NCBI GenBank assembly: GCA_964585385.1
Contig: CAZPDP010000001.1
Span: 186,001-250,000 of the forward strand
Reading direction: 5' to 3'
Length of the DNA: 64,000 bases
Source of the DNA: JAGXLC01 sp964585385
GTDB taxonomy: Bacteria > Bacteroidota > Bacteroidia > Bacteroidales > UBA12077
Made by a program: the position numbers and the translations under genes. Each line of letters begins with the position of its first letter. The first letter of the stretch is position 1. Below the pieces are notes generated by a model, which saw only the letters and a list, made by a program, of their open reading frames with translations, made no database searches and had not been told where the DNA came from. Positions 43,469 through 53,715 of this stretch are shown piece by piece.

Positions 43469-44611
43469 TTAATCACCCTTGTATGTAATCCTGTATATGG
43501 CGTTGGCATAGTCATCGGAGACTAATAGGGATCCGTCCGGCATTTGTTCAATGTCTACCGGTCTGCCCCATACATCTTCTCCCTGGAGCCATCCTCCGGC
43601 AAATGTTTTATAACCTTTGGATTTATTCCCGTCAAGAGGAACCATTTGAATTCTGTAGCCTAACTTTTCAGAACGGTTCCAGCTTCCATGCTCTGCTATT
43701 AGTATTTGATTTTTATATTTTTCCGGGAACATATCTCCAGTATAGAAAATCATTCCCAATGCAGCTATATGAGGACCAAGTTCCTGAACCGGTTTAACAT
43801 AGTCGTCGCAATCTTTTCCCTCACCAAATTTAGGATCGGATATATCGTTTCCATGGCAGTATGGGTATCCGAAATGTTGTCCTTTTTCAGAAACTCTGTT
43901 TAGTTCATCGGGTGGCAGATTATCTCCTAAATGGTCTCTGCCATTATCGGTAAACCAAAGTTCTTTGGTTTCCGGATGCCAGGCAAAACCTACAGTATTT
44001 CGTATGCCTTTAGCATAAATCTCTAATCCGCTTCCATCCGGATTCATTCGCGTTATGGTGGCATAAATCCTCTCCCGATCACAAATATTACATGGGGCGC
44101 CAACCGGTACATAGAGTTTACCGTCCGGACCAAATGCGATATATTTCCAACCATGATGACGGTCTGTAGGATATTCATCATAAATTACCTCATAATCCGG
44201 TTTGTTTTTATAATTATCATAAATGTCCGGGAATTTAAGTATTCGGTTTACTTCCGCCACATAAAGGTCATTACCCAGAAGAGCTACGCCATTGGGCATG
44301 TTTAGATCTTCGACTATCACATATTTCTTATCAGCCTTATAATCATTGTCTTTGTCAACAATGGCGTATACTTTATCTCCTCTTCTGTTTCCAACAAAGA
44401 GTATACCGTTTTTTCCCAGTTCTAAGGATCTGGCATCATCAATATTTTCTGCGTATGTCTCAATTTTAAATCCCCTGGGTAGTTGTATCTTTTCTAGTTT
44501 AATTTCAGGGTTTTCTACTCTGTCGGGAGGATTGTGAGCGCCTTCTTGCTGGCCCATGGCACTATTTAGAACAAATAGAAATAATAGAAATGGAATGAAA
44601 TTGATTTTCAT
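43469..44611 (-). CDS. PQQ-dependent sugar (sorbosone-type) dehydrogenase, exported
   Basis: A 380-residue protein with a signal peptide (MKINFIPFLLFLFVLNSAMGQ). The remainder is a six-bladed beta-propeller of the soluble glucose/sorbosone dehydrogenase type: DLNMPNGVALLGNDLYVAE, RHHGWKYIAFGPDGKLYVP with the active-site His, GVGAPCNICD-like loop (VGAPCNICDR) and RNTVGFAWHPETKELWFTDNGRD. It should oxidise a sugar or aldose in the periplasm with PQQ or a similar quinone. No pqq biosynthesis genes are in the window. Its 3' end nearly touches that of the racemase gene (7 bases apart, convergent). Confidence 0.88.
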   Translation of the reverse strand: MKINFIPFLLFLFVLNSAMGQQEGAHNPPDRVENPEIKLEKIQLPRGFKIETYAENIDDARSLELGKNGILFVGNRRGDKVYAIVDKDNDYKADKKYVIVEDLNMPNGVALLGNDLYVAEVNRILKFPDIYDNYKNKPDYEVIYDEYPTDRHHGWKYIAFGPDGKLYVPVGAPCNICDRERIYATITRMNPDGSGLEIYAKGIRNTVGFAWHPETKELWFTDNGRDHLGDNLPPDELNRVSEKGQHFGYPYCHGNDISDPKFGEGKDCDDYVKPVQELGPHIAALGMIFYTGDMFPEKYKNQILIAEHGSWNRSEKLGYRIQMVPLDGNKSKGYKTFAGGWLQGEDVWGRPVDIEQMPDGSLLVSDDYANAIYRITYKGD

Positions 44612-44732
44612 AGCATATTGATTTTGAGGTTAGTATATTTTTTTAAAAAACAATGTTAAAATTGAGCCTGTCAATTGTTAAACATTTAAATGGGAATTTC
44701 GTTTAATTTTTTTAACTAAAAATCGAGTATTT

Positions 44733-45140
44733 ATGAGTTTTATTCAATGGAATGATTCAATGGCTGTTAACATTGATGAAATTGATACCCAACACATGCA
44801 GCTTGTTCAGTTAATTAACGACCTGTATTCTGCTTTATCCCAGGGAAAGGGAAAACAACAACTCAATGAGATTTTTGATGAATTGTTTGATTATGCAAAA
44901 ACCCATTTCTTTTCTGAAGAAAAGTTAATGGTTGTTTATGGCTATTCTGGTTATGAGGAGCACAAAAAGGAACATCAGAAATTTGTTGATGAGATTAAAA
45001 AATACAAGGGGAAATTTGACAGCGGTGACAGCAAAACCTCCATTGAAGTGGCCCAGTTTCTAAAAGACTGGCTCCTCAACCACATTATGAAAACCGATCA
45101 GCAATATGCGCCTTATTTACAAAAGAGGATGAAATATTAG
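44733..45140 (+). CDS. Bacteriohemerythrin
   Basis: A 135-residue oxygen-binding di-iron protein. All iron ligands can be placed: His21, His58, Glu62, His77, His81, His117 and Asp122 (in DTQHMQL, THFFSEE, EEHKKEH and NHIMKTDQ). The length is that of a single hemerythrin domain with no fused signalling module. It probably stores or senses oxygen, or delivers it to an oxidase, in a micro-oxic cell. It is transcribed alone, divergent from the dehydrogenase gene. Confidence 0.95.
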   Translation: MSFIQWNDSMAVNIDEIDTQHMQLVQLINDLYSALSQGKGKQQLNEIFDELFDYAKTHFFSEEKLMVVYGYSGYEEHKKEHQKFVDEIKKYKGKFDSGDSKTSIEVAQFLKDWLLNHIMKTDQQYAPYLQKRMKY

Positions 45141-45293
45141 AAGGTTTTTGTGAATTTCTTACTACTATAACCCAATGACCTACAGGCAAATTTTCGCAGG
45201 CTAAAAAATTCATTTATTTTAACCTGCATTATTAATAAATTTTTTAAATATGAATAAAATGCAGAGCCTGTAACGCAAGGCGGTATTAACTCG

Positions 45294-45314
45294 CTGTCGG
45301 AGACAGGAATAATT
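45294..45314 (+). repeat. 21-bp dispersed repeat, copy 2
   Basis: Begins CTGTCGGAGACAGG and is the exact reverse complement of 11288-11308. It sits in the 198-base gap between the hemerythrin gene and the convergent 738-residue gene, near AGGGCTAAAT at 45326-45335, the counterpart of the TTTAGCCC block by copy 1. Confidence 0.6.
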
Positions 45315-45338
45315 TATGAATTCTTAGGGCTAAATAAC

Positions 45339-47555
45339 TCATTCCAGGTTATTAAAAATCTCCTTACCTTCGGAATTTATGGTTGAGTAATACATCCGAT
45401 ACTGATTTTCCAGGCCTTCTTTTTCTAAAATGTTAAAGTATTCCGACTGTATGCCTTGTAAATTAATGGTTTCACTGTTTAGTTTTTCCGCATTGATTAG
45501 AAAATATGGTTTTTCCTTTTTATAATCGAAAATTTTATTCACTCTACCTTTCTCATCAATGTAAAGAGCGAGTGAGGAAGATTTAGCTTGTTTCCGTGTA
45601 TTGTTGGCATTTGGATTGCTGATGTCTTCAAATTCTTTATAATTACAGAAAACCAGGTAATTCAGGTCCATTCTTACGATATCTGCCAGATTTCCTTTGT
45701 ATGGAAGGTTTACTTCCCAATGTGTGGAATCAAGCGAAGAATTGGTTTTGGCAATCTTTAGTGTATCCAGATTAAGTTCTAATGTATCGATACTTAAATC
45801 CTGAAAGGTCATAAGGAGTGTCTGGTTCAGATCGTCATAAATCAAATAATTCGGTTTTCTATGGTAATCCAGAGAAGTTTTTTCATTTATGTTACCTTCC
45901 TGGTCCATTTTATACAAAATATTACTTGCTGACAGGTTATGTGTATCTACAGCATGAACAATAGTGACAATGGTATCATGTTTGATGTCAAGCTGCATAG
46001 CTCTTTTCTGAATATTTCTCTGAGTTTCCATTTCCTTTACCCACTTAATTTTATGGGCTGTGTCAACCTTTGCAAGAAAAGCCCGGTCGTTTTTAAGACT
46101 ATCGTTGATGTAACCGCACAGGTAGTAGTTATTTTTATAACTTTTTAATGACAGTGTTTTATAACCGTATAATGAATCATTCTTTTCCGAAGGGCATTTA
46201 TGGAGGAAAAAATTTTTCTTTTTATGGCTGATTAAGGTATCCGATATGCAAGACTGCTCATACTTAATGACAGAAGACAGGAGATTTTTATAGGAACGAT
46301 TCATATAATCATCGTTTTCTGCCGACTGTTTTTCAGTAAATTCCTTAATCTTTCCAACATCACCGTAATTTGCCCGGAAGAAGTTCGCATATTTCTCATA
46401 TTCATCTTCTGTTATTTTTCTGTTAAAATTTTTCAACAGACTGTCTGTTAAAAGTTTTTCATTAACAAACTGATGATAGTAAGTACTTTTTTTTCTGAAC
46501 AATTCATCATGAATTTTGCTGATGGGTTTATTGGATTCATCATAATAATCAGAAAGAAATTGAGTTTTGGACGTTTTGTAGTTGAAGAGGTCCAGGATGA
46601 CAGACTGGTAATCATATTTGCTTATTAAGAAGGTTAGTTTTCTGGGCATTGTATATGGTTCTCCACCCTGGTTGTTTTTTATTTCATGGAGACACTGTTC
46701 AATTTCCATGTCACACTCTTTTATTTTCTGTTTAAGGGCTAGTATTTCGTTATTGATAACCCGGTACAGATCATCCACCCATGATTTGAAATCCCAAAGC
46801 ACTATATTGTTCGATAAGAAATTTTCGTCGGTGAGGCCCTGTAGGTGGTAAGTATTAATACTTGCCAGCCGGTAATCCTGATCGTATCCTTCCAGAGGAT
46901 ATAAAGCCAGGGCATTACTGTATTTATTGAAATAGAATATAGTCGAATCAAAAGTGTTTTTCAGTTCGGTTGTTTTTTCTTTCAGCTTTTCATCAGCCTT
47001 AAGGTAAATGTCTTTAATTTTATTATGTTCAGAATTAATTTCTCTGAAAAGCTTGATACATTCATCATAGTGCTGAGCGCTTTTGAGAAGATAATTCCTC
47101 ATTTTCCTCACATTCTGTTTGTATTCTTTTAATTCCGAACGGTGTTTTAAAACAACCTTCATGATGTCTTCCGGTTTGTGCCACCAGTTATCTTCCTGTT
47201 TTTTAGCTCCCTGGTACCAATCCCCGTGTTTCCGTGCTTCTCTTTTATCCAGGTTATTAATACACAAACTGAAATAAGTTTCGGCCTGGCTTGCAAAATA
47301 CATGATGATGTTGTAGTCAGTAAAGGGATCATATTCCATGGTCCATTCTTTAAAAATAAGTCCAAGCTGAAAATAGGCGTTCGCGTGATAAGGAACCTGT
47401 TTCTGGAAATCGAAAAGCACAGGATACGATATTTCTTTGGGCTGGTTTATTACCACTGGATAAACATCGTCTTCGTAATCAAGCATTTGCCCCATTGCCC
47501 CAATGTTATTGAAAAGTAAAGCTGATAGTATGGTTAAATATTTTATTATCTTCAT
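45339..47555 (-). CDS. Secreted protein of unknown function, last gene of TPR-CHAT operon
   Basis: A 738-residue protein with a signal peptide ending GAMGQ (about residue 23). Residues 50-470 are helical and charged, with predicted coiled-coil stretches (INSEHNKIKDIYLKADEKLKEK, LALKQKIKECDMEIEQCLHEI). Residues about 480-738 are beta-strand rich with repeated units such as YYLCGYINDSLKNDRAFLAKVD and LLMTFQDLSIDTLELNLDTL, which look like propeller blades. I recognise no family. It follows the PD40-OmpA gene by 19 bases and so belongs to the operon that starts with the TPR-CHAT gene. It may be a periplasmic partner of those proteins. Confidence 0.75.
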   Translation of the reverse strand: MKIIKYLTILSALLFNNIGAMGQMLDYEDDVYPVVINQPKEISYPVLFDFQKQVPYHANAYFQLGLIFKEWTMEYDPFTDYNIIMYFASQAETYFSLCINNLDKREARKHGDWYQGAKKQEDNWWHKPEDIMKVVLKHRSELKEYKQNVRKMRNYLLKSAQHYDECIKLFREINSEHNKIKDIYLKADEKLKEKTTELKNTFDSTIFYFNKYSNALALYPLEGYDQDYRLASINTYHLQGLTDENFLSNNIVLWDFKSWVDDLYRVINNEILALKQKIKECDMEIEQCLHEIKNNQGGEPYTMPRKLTFLISKYDYQSVILDLFNYKTSKTQFLSDYYDESNKPISKIHDELFRKKSTYYHQFVNEKLLTDSLLKNFNRKITEDEYEKYANFFRANYGDVGKIKEFTEKQSAENDDYMNRSYKNLLSSVIKYEQSCISDTLISHKKKNFFLHKCPSEKNDSLYGYKTLSLKSYKNNYYLCGYINDSLKNDRAFLAKVDTAHKIKWVKEMETQRNIQKRAMQLDIKHDTIVTIVHAVDTHNLSASNILYKMDQEGNINEKTSLDYHRKPNYLIYDDLNQTLLMTFQDLSIDTLELNLDTLKIAKTNSSLDSTHWEVNLPYKGNLADIVRMDLNYLVFCNYKEFEDISNPNANNTRKQAKSSSLALYIDEKGRVNKIFDYKKEKPYFLINAEKLNSETINLQGIQSEYFNILEKEGLENQYRMYYSTINSEGKEIFNNLE

Positions 47556-47574
47556 GATAGAGAAATTTTATATT

Positions 47575-49680
47575 TTAAATTTTATTCTGATTTGTTGTAT
47601 TATTCTCTTCTTTAACTTCCAGTATCTCAAGTTCCACTCTCCGGTTTTTAGCCCGGTTCTCGTCGGAATTATTGGGTAACAGAGGTTTGTTTTCTCCATA
47701 GCCTTTGGATACCATCTGGTCTTTACTGATGCCCTGATCTAAGAGGTAATCCACCACAGACTGGGCTCTTCGCTGAGATAGTTTCATGTTGTAAGAAGCA
47801 GAACCCACATCGTCTGTGTGAGCTGAGATTTCAATTTTGATGTTTTGATTCTCCTTCAACAAGCCTACCACCCTGTTGAGTTCTTTGTAGGAAGCAGCAT
47901 CCAGTGCAGCTGAATTGGTTTCGAATGTAATATTCCTGAGCTCAATTTTTGTTTCTTCTTTCAAAGGTTTTAGTTTGATGTCCATTCTTCCGGAGCGGGT
48001 TCCTTCTCCCACATTTACCTGTTTGTTATAGAATGAGTAGCCTTTCTGGCTGTTGATGTTGATTTCGTATTTATCGCCCTCACGCAGCTCTACGTTATAG
48101 ACGCCATCCTCATTCTGATAGGCCAGTTTTGTTATGGTTTCATTCTTATCCAGGTTGGTTATCTCAAGTTTTACCGGCATTCCTTTATTGGTTTCTTCAT
48201 CTGCTACTTTAATCTCCATTTTCTTTTTCTTCTGCTCCATTTCAAGGTCTTTCTCGAAATTGCTGAATTGCACAACACCCGATAAATCAAGAGAAATACC
48301 ATAAGATTTGTAATGCTTTTTATCAACTTTTATGTTGTACCTCGAGCCAACCGGGAGTTCAACCAGGAATTTTCCATCGTCCAGTGATTCAATATTGGTT
48401 TGGATTGCCCTGCTGTTTTTGAAATCTGTTACAGTTATTTCTCCATTGATGGGTTCGTAAATTTCTGCATCATATACATTACAAAGAAGCTTGACTTTAT
48501 TGTAAAGTTCCAGGTCAATATTTTCGTGGCGGTTGGTTTTAAGAGTATCCGGTTCCAGTGTTTCAAAGCTGTGTGAGTAATCTTTCTTATAATAGTCCAG
48601 CAAATATGTCTTTCCTTTATTCAGGGTGAAATAATATTCCCCATCTTCCCCGGCTTTAAATCTGCTGATAATTTGGCTGGTATTGGGGTTAATTACATCA
48701 ATATTTGCATCAACAGGCTCTTTTGAAAACCTGTCAGTTATTTTTCCTGTTACAATTAGCATATTGCTGGTCCGTTTACGAGGAGTTTCATAATAGTAAA
48801 TGGCCGATTTACTATTCTCACCATCTTTTGAGAAATAGATTCTTTCCTGGTTCAGGTCAATACTGCCTGACATATCTTTACCGGGTGAGCTCATCGCCAT
48901 CTGTTCAGGTACTGACCAGATGTGTTTAAAAAGTCTCCTGGTAAAATACAGGTCAAAATCCCCTTGCGGCTCCTCTATAACCACTCCATCTCTGTTGGTT
49001 CGCTCTCCCCTTACAGAAGAAAAGATAAGGGTGTTATTGTCTGGAAGAACCCTGGGACAGCTCTCGCATTTAAGATTTATAGGGTTAGCAATTTTTTTGG
49101 GTTCACTCCAGTTTCCTGATTCATCTAACGTAGAGAAAAATATTTCTTTACAGTCATACTTTTCATAATCCTTATCGTCAATATTTGCTTTGTTCCTGAC
49201 AAAGTAAATGGTGGTGTTGTTAGCAGTGATGCTTGGCATTCCTTCATACCCCGGAGAGTTTACAGGCATAGGCATTAATTTGGGCAGACTCCATTTGCCG
49301 TTTTGCTTTTCCACATAATAAATGTCCGACTGGTCTTTTTTGCCCCATGGATACACTGAAAAATAAATACGGGAGGCATCGTAATTGAAACAGGGACTTT
49401 CAATGATTCTGTTTTCCGAAAAGGACGAGGCTACAGTTTCGAGCATCTCCGGTTCGGTCCAGCTATTTTCCGATTTACTTGTTACGTATATATCCCAATG
49501 GCCTTTCCTGTTTGACAAAAATACCAGCTTTTGACCATCCTGGCTGATCATTGGATGTTTTTCGTAAGAATCCTCCAGGTTTACCGGTTCGGGAAGTTTA
49601 TGTATTTGTGCCGCAGAAAATACCGGGAATAGTAAAAAACAAGTCAAGGTAATCAATAAGAGTCTACTTTTTTGCATCAT
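47575..49680 (-). CDS. PD40 propeller / carboxypeptidase-regulatory / OmpA protein (PorE-like)
   Basis: A 701-residue envelope protein with a signal peptide (ending FSAAQ). Residues about 30-300 carry WD40-like PD40 repeats (YEKHPMISQDGQKLVFLSNRKG, YEGMPSITANNTTIYFVRN). Residues 305-560 contain two or three regulatory-like beta-sandwich units (VTGKITDRFSKEPVDANIDV). Residues 579-690 form an OmpA peptidoglycan-binding domain (ITFETNSAALDAAS, AHTDDVGSASYNMKLSQRRA, ENRAKNRRVELEIL). This resembles the T9SS protein PorE, which has the same domains plus TPRs and tethers the system to peptidoglycan. The gene follows TPR-CHAT by 45 bases. Confidence 0.9.
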   Translation of the reverse strand: MMQKSRLLLITLTCFLLFPVFSAAQIHKLPEPVNLEDSYEKHPMISQDGQKLVFLSNRKGHWDIYVTSKSENSWTEPEMLETVASSFSENRIIESPCFNYDASRIYFSVYPWGKKDQSDIYYVEKQNGKWSLPKLMPMPVNSPGYEGMPSITANNTTIYFVRNKANIDDKDYEKYDCKEIFFSTLDESGNWSEPKKIANPINLKCESCPRVLPDNNTLIFSSVRGERTNRDGVVIEEPQGDFDLYFTRRLFKHIWSVPEQMAMSSPGKDMSGSIDLNQERIYFSKDGENSKSAIYYYETPRKRTSNMLIVTGKITDRFSKEPVDANIDVINPNTSQIISRFKAGEDGEYYFTLNKGKTYLLDYYKKDYSHSFETLEPDTLKTNRHENIDLELYNKVKLLCNVYDAEIYEPINGEITVTDFKNSRAIQTNIESLDDGKFLVELPVGSRYNIKVDKKHYKSYGISLDLSGVVQFSNFEKDLEMEQKKKKMEIKVADEETNKGMPVKLEITNLDKNETITKLAYQNEDGVYNVELREGDKYEININSQKGYSFYNKQVNVGEGTRSGRMDIKLKPLKEETKIELRNITFETNSAALDAASYKELNRVVGLLKENQNIKIEISAHTDDVGSASYNMKLSQRRAQSVVDYLLDQGISKDQMVSKGYGENKPLLPNNSDENRAKNRRVELEILEVKEENNTTNQNKI

Positions 49681-49725
49681 TTTTATCTTTTATATTTTTA
49701 TTGGATAATCTGATATTCAGATACT

Positions 49726-52700
49726 TTATTTTCCAATCAGAATGAAGGCAGCCCAGTAAAAAGGATGGGCATATTGACCATTTTCTATCATGCTGATTTT
49801 TGAATCTCTGAGACTTCTTCTAAAGCTTTTGTAATCATTTTGTTCTATTTGGGCTTTATAAAAATCAACCATTAAATTCCTTGTAGATTCGTCATAGACC
49901 TTCCAGAGAGAAACAATTATATTCTCTGTACCGGCATATATCATAGCTCTTGTTAAACCTACAATACCTTCTCCCTTTGCAATTTTTCCCAGACCTGTTT
50001 CGCATGCGGACAGGTTTACAAGATTGGTGTTTAGTGAAAGATTGTAAATTTCATTGGTGTGTAATACTCCGTCTTCTTTACTTTCGGCACCATCAGCAAA
50101 GATTATTCCCGATTTATCAGGATTTTCAGAGTTAACAAACCCGTGAGTAGCCAGGTGAATAATTTTGTACTGGTCGAGATTTGTATTTTTGAAATACTCC
50201 TCTGTGGCTGTTCTGTGGATTTTTGCAGTAGCAAGCTTACGGTGTTCTTTGAAATGCCCAAAAATTTCCTTTATTTCTTTTTCCGTTCCCGGCAGAGCAG
50301 AGATGAATTCACCATCTACACTCCAGGCCTCTTTTTTGGCTTCGGTGCTTTTAATATGCTCCTTACCCGACCGGTCTGTGGATATGGTCAGGCTTTTTTC
50401 CTGGTCACCTGAAAAAACGGGAGCCATTCCAAGCCAGTCATATGAAGTAGCCTCCGTGGTGGTTTTCCGGTTGTTAAATATTTCATGATATAAAGTGGCT
50501 GAATATGCATAGCTTATTTGGTACTTTCTCACCAGGTAAGGGAATTGTGAGTAATCATTGTTATTTTGACTGATTTTATCGGTTAAAAGTGCCTCGTAGG
50601 GAATAGTGTTTAGTTCAGCATCGGGGATAACCAGAATGTTTTCAATGTCAGCATTGATTTCTCCCGGAAAGAGTTCTTTGTAATATTTATGAGCCATCTC
50701 TTTGTAAATTTTCTGAAAACGGGAGCTGTTCTTATAAATCAAACCATAACGAAACATTTCCAGGGAATCAGTGAGTACGCTGGGTTTTTCTATCTTCTTT
50801 CCATGAAAATCGTTTTTTGAAATATAAAACCAGGTTAAGGCTGAATCACCAACGAAATAACTTATTGCGGCAGTCTTATCCGGCAGGTTGTTTTGCAACT
50901 GGCTGATTGTTACATTCTTTGTTGAATGTTTTAGTTTATAATATTCGGAATAATTTTCTTCAAAAGACTGAATAAGCGATTCATAATCCCTTTTTAACTC
51001 AAACAGTTTGTTTCTCAGGGATAATTTTTCTTCGCTGTTCTTGCTACCGGCAATTTTTTCCCTGTAATAGGCTATTTCCACCTTCAGATTTTTTTCTTTA
51101 GTCAGCATTTCGTCCGGAATGCCTGCAAACTGTATTGCTTTTGCATCAGAGATGGACTGAAGCAGTATGCGCGACTTGTTTTTCTCAGAGAAGGCAAAAG
51201 CTTTTCGCAGATAGAGGTTTTTTTCTTTTTGGTTATCAGCAGAGCGTACTTTATCCATGCATAAATCAACAGCAGATGAATAGACCCTGTAAGATTGTGT
51301 TCCAATGGCCAGCTTGTCTTTTTCAGTGTGGGTTCCTTTCCTGATTTCAACAATGAGCGAATCACATAATTCATAATGCATTAAAGCGGAATTCCGGGAT
51401 TCTTCTTTTTTTCGCTTTTTTTGTTTGTCAGCCAGTTTCACGATTGCATCTGCTTTGTTTAGTAAAGCTTCCAATAAGATATGCTGATTGAGTATTTTGC
51501 TTAAAGCTGGTTTACTCAGTAAATGACTACTATCATTATACGATTCAGTATTGGCTATAATGGAATGTTGGTAAAACTTCACCGCTTCTTCATAGGCTTC
51601 CTCGTCAAAGGCAACATGTCCCAGGTTGTTATAGGTAGAAGCAGTTTCAGGATGTTGGGTTCCAAGGGTTTCTCTGAAGATTTTAACTGACTTCTGATAA
51701 TACATCCTGGCAGTATCATAGGCTTCTTTTTTTCTGTAAATATTGCCCAGGTTTCCATAACTGCGGGCCAGGTTGACGTGGTTTTCACCATAGAGATCTT
51801 TGTTTAGTTCAATGGCCCGGTTATAATAAACAAGCGCTGAATCGTATTTTTCTTCGGAAAGGTAGCTGTTGCCAATATTGTTATAGGAATCGGCCAGGCC
51901 GGGATACTCTTTTCCAAAGACTAATTCTTTGAGCTTCACGGCCATTGTATGATATTCAAGAGATTTGGAAAAATTTTCTCTTTGTTCATAAATATTACCC
52001 AGGTTGTTATAAATGTCTATCATGGAAGGGTGTTCCTCACCCCGGCTTGACTGATAAATCCCTAGAGCTTTGTTGTAATATTCCAGGGCTCTCTCATATT
52101 CACGTTTGTGGTAATAGACATTAGCTATGTTGTTATAGGATGAAGCAACAGCGGGATTATCCTGTCCATAAAACTGTTGCGATAAATTAAGATCTTTTTC
52201 ATAATATTCCAGTGCTTTGTCATACTTACCGGTTTCGTTGTAAAGATTCCCGATATTGTTGTAGGCAGTGGATAATCCGGGATTATTCTTATCCGGGTAC
52301 ATTTTGTAATATATCGCAAGGGATTTGTTCATGTAATCCCAGGCTTCATCGTAAACTCCTTTATGCAGGTAAACTTTTCCCAGATTTCCATAAGATTTTG
52401 CCAGGTTTAGGGTTTCCTCTCCATGCTCTTCTTTTTCCAGGTTAACCGCTTTTTTGAAAAAATCAAGCGCCTTTTTATAATCTCCCTGAATATCCCAGTA
52501 ATTACCCAGGTTGTTGTATGTAATAAGAGAAATCCCGGAAGGAATATTCTCCCTTTGGATTAATTGAAACGCTTTTTTATAGAATTTGTAGGAATTGGAA
52601 TAATCCCCTTTGTATTCATATAGTTTACCGATTGAATTATTGAGCTCGGTTCTTGTATCAAGTGTTTCTGTCTCTTTTTCTGACAAAAGATTCATGGATT

Positions 52701-53631
52701 TATTATAGGCGGTTAATGCTTTATTATACTGGCCCTGTTTCGTATACAGGTCGCCTGTTTTCTTTAAAATTTGTGCTTTTTGATTCTGAGAATGTTCTTG
52801 GTTATTAATGAGTTTCAGGGTTTTTTCCAGGTGATTCAGCGCATCCTTGTAATACCCGGATTCCTCAAGAGCCAGGACATAATTTCGGTGCGTTTCTATG
52901 AAACTTTGCTGAAAGGCATCATTTGAACTGATGAGGTTTACGGCTTTTCTTAGGTAATTCAGGGCATCCTGGTACTTGTTGTTATGTATTAAGGATGCTC
53001 CCAAATTATTATAAGTAAGAATCAATTGAGCGGGGTCTTTGTTTGGGTCGCTCTCAGAAAGTTCCAGTTCTTTTTTAAAATATTCAGCAGCCTCTTTATA
53101 TTCTCCTGTATTTAACTTGACTTCCCCCATGTTATAATATGTGGAAGACAGTTTCACGTGATTCTCACCCAGTATATTTCTTCTTATTTCAAGGCATTTT
53201 TGAAAGTCGTTAAAAGCATACTGGTACTTCTTTTGAGCTTTATAGGCCAGTGCTCTTGTATCATATAAATTAGCATAAAGACTGTTGTTTTGATCTATAA
53301 GTTTACTGGTAAAAGCAATAGCTTTGTTTATCAGTTCTATGGAATTATCGTACTGGCCAAGAGCATTGGCGTGATAAGTGGCTAAATCAATTGAATAAAG
53401 ATAATATTCCAGGTATTGATTGTTTTTCTCTTGATTATAGAGTTCCCAGAAAAGCTCTGCTGAATTTTCAAAATATACCACGGCGCTGTCGCTCATATTC
53501 CGCTGATGGAAGGACTGACCTTTATCAAACAACCTTTTTGCCTCTGAAAGGCCGGATTGTCCAAAAATAGTGTTAGCAAAAATAAACAATACCAAAAGTG
53601 TGTGAATACTGCGAAATATATATTTATTCAT
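49726..53631 (-). CDS. Exported TPR-CHAT protein (caspase-like peptidase)
   Basis: A 1301-residue protein with a signal peptide ending TIFGQ (about residue 25). At least 14 tetratricopeptide repeats follow up to about residue 720, mostly with the 42-residue kinesin-light-chain spacing (YNNLGNIY, YNNIGNSY, YDKALEYYEKDL). A coiled linker leads to a C-terminal CHAT domain (about 990-1300) of the caspase/separase clan. The predicted dyad is His1163 (LATHG) and Cys1210 (LSACETG), and both are present, so it should be active. Exported CHAT proteins are puzzling because cysteine-type caspases usually act in the cytosol. It heads an operon with the OmpA protein and a protein of unknown function. Confidence 0.92.
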   Translation of the reverse strand: MNKYIFRSIHTLLVLFIFANTIFGQSGLSEAKRLFDKGQSFHQRNMSDSAVVYFENSAELFWELYNQEKNNQYLEYYLYSIDLATYHANALGQYDNSIELINKAIAFTSKLIDQNNSLYANLYDTRALAYKAQKKYQYAFNDFQKCLEIRRNILGENHVKLSSTYYNMGEVKLNTGEYKEAAEYFKKELELSESDPNKDPAQLILTYNNLGASLIHNNKYQDALNYLRKAVNLISSNDAFQQSFIETHRNYVLALEESGYYKDALNHLEKTLKLINNQEHSQNQKAQILKKTGDLYTKQGQYNKALTAYNKSMNLLSEKETETLDTRTELNNSIGKLYEYKGDYSNSYKFYKKAFQLIQRENIPSGISLITYNNLGNYWDIQGDYKKALDFFKKAVNLEKEEHGEETLNLAKSYGNLGKVYLHKGVYDEAWDYMNKSLAIYYKMYPDKNNPGLSTAYNNIGNLYNETGKYDKALEYYEKDLNLSQQFYGQDNPAVASSYNNIANVYYHKREYERALEYYNKALGIYQSSRGEEHPSMIDIYNNLGNIYEQRENFSKSLEYHTMAVKLKELVFGKEYPGLADSYNNIGNSYLSEEKYDSALVYYNRAIELNKDLYGENHVNLARSYGNLGNIYRKKEAYDTARMYYQKSVKIFRETLGTQHPETASTYNNLGHVAFDEEAYEEAVKFYQHSIIANTESYNDSSHLLSKPALSKILNQHILLEALLNKADAIVKLADKQKKRKKEESRNSALMHYELCDSLIVEIRKGTHTEKDKLAIGTQSYRVYSSAVDLCMDKVRSADNQKEKNLYLRKAFAFSEKNKSRILLQSISDAKAIQFAGIPDEMLTKEKNLKVEIAYYREKIAGSKNSEEKLSLRNKLFELKRDYESLIQSFEENYSEYYKLKHSTKNVTISQLQNNLPDKTAAISYFVGDSALTWFYISKNDFHGKKIEKPSVLTDSLEMFRYGLIYKNSSRFQKIYKEMAHKYYKELFPGEINADIENILVIPDAELNTIPYEALLTDKISQNNNDYSQFPYLVRKYQISYAYSATLYHEIFNNRKTTTEATSYDWLGMAPVFSGDQEKSLTISTDRSGKEHIKSTEAKKEAWSVDGEFISALPGTEKEIKEIFGHFKEHRKLATAKIHRTATEEYFKNTNLDQYKIIHLATHGFVNSENPDKSGIIFADGAESKEDGVLHTNEIYNLSLNTNLVNLSACETGLGKIAKGEGIVGLTRAMIYAGTENIIVSLWKVYDESTRNLMVDFYKAQIEQNDYKSFRRSLRDSKISMIENGQYAHPFYWAAFILIGK

Positions 53632-53715
53632 TGAAGCAATGATTTTGATGGGTAAATAGTTATGATTATGTCTGTATGATTACTTAAATAATTTTCCCCT
53701 GACCCCCAACTAAAT

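Noticed and set aside
49726..53631. Craspase / type III-E CRISPR TPR-CHAT
   Set aside because: No Cas7-11 or CRISPR array is near, and the protein has an export signal.
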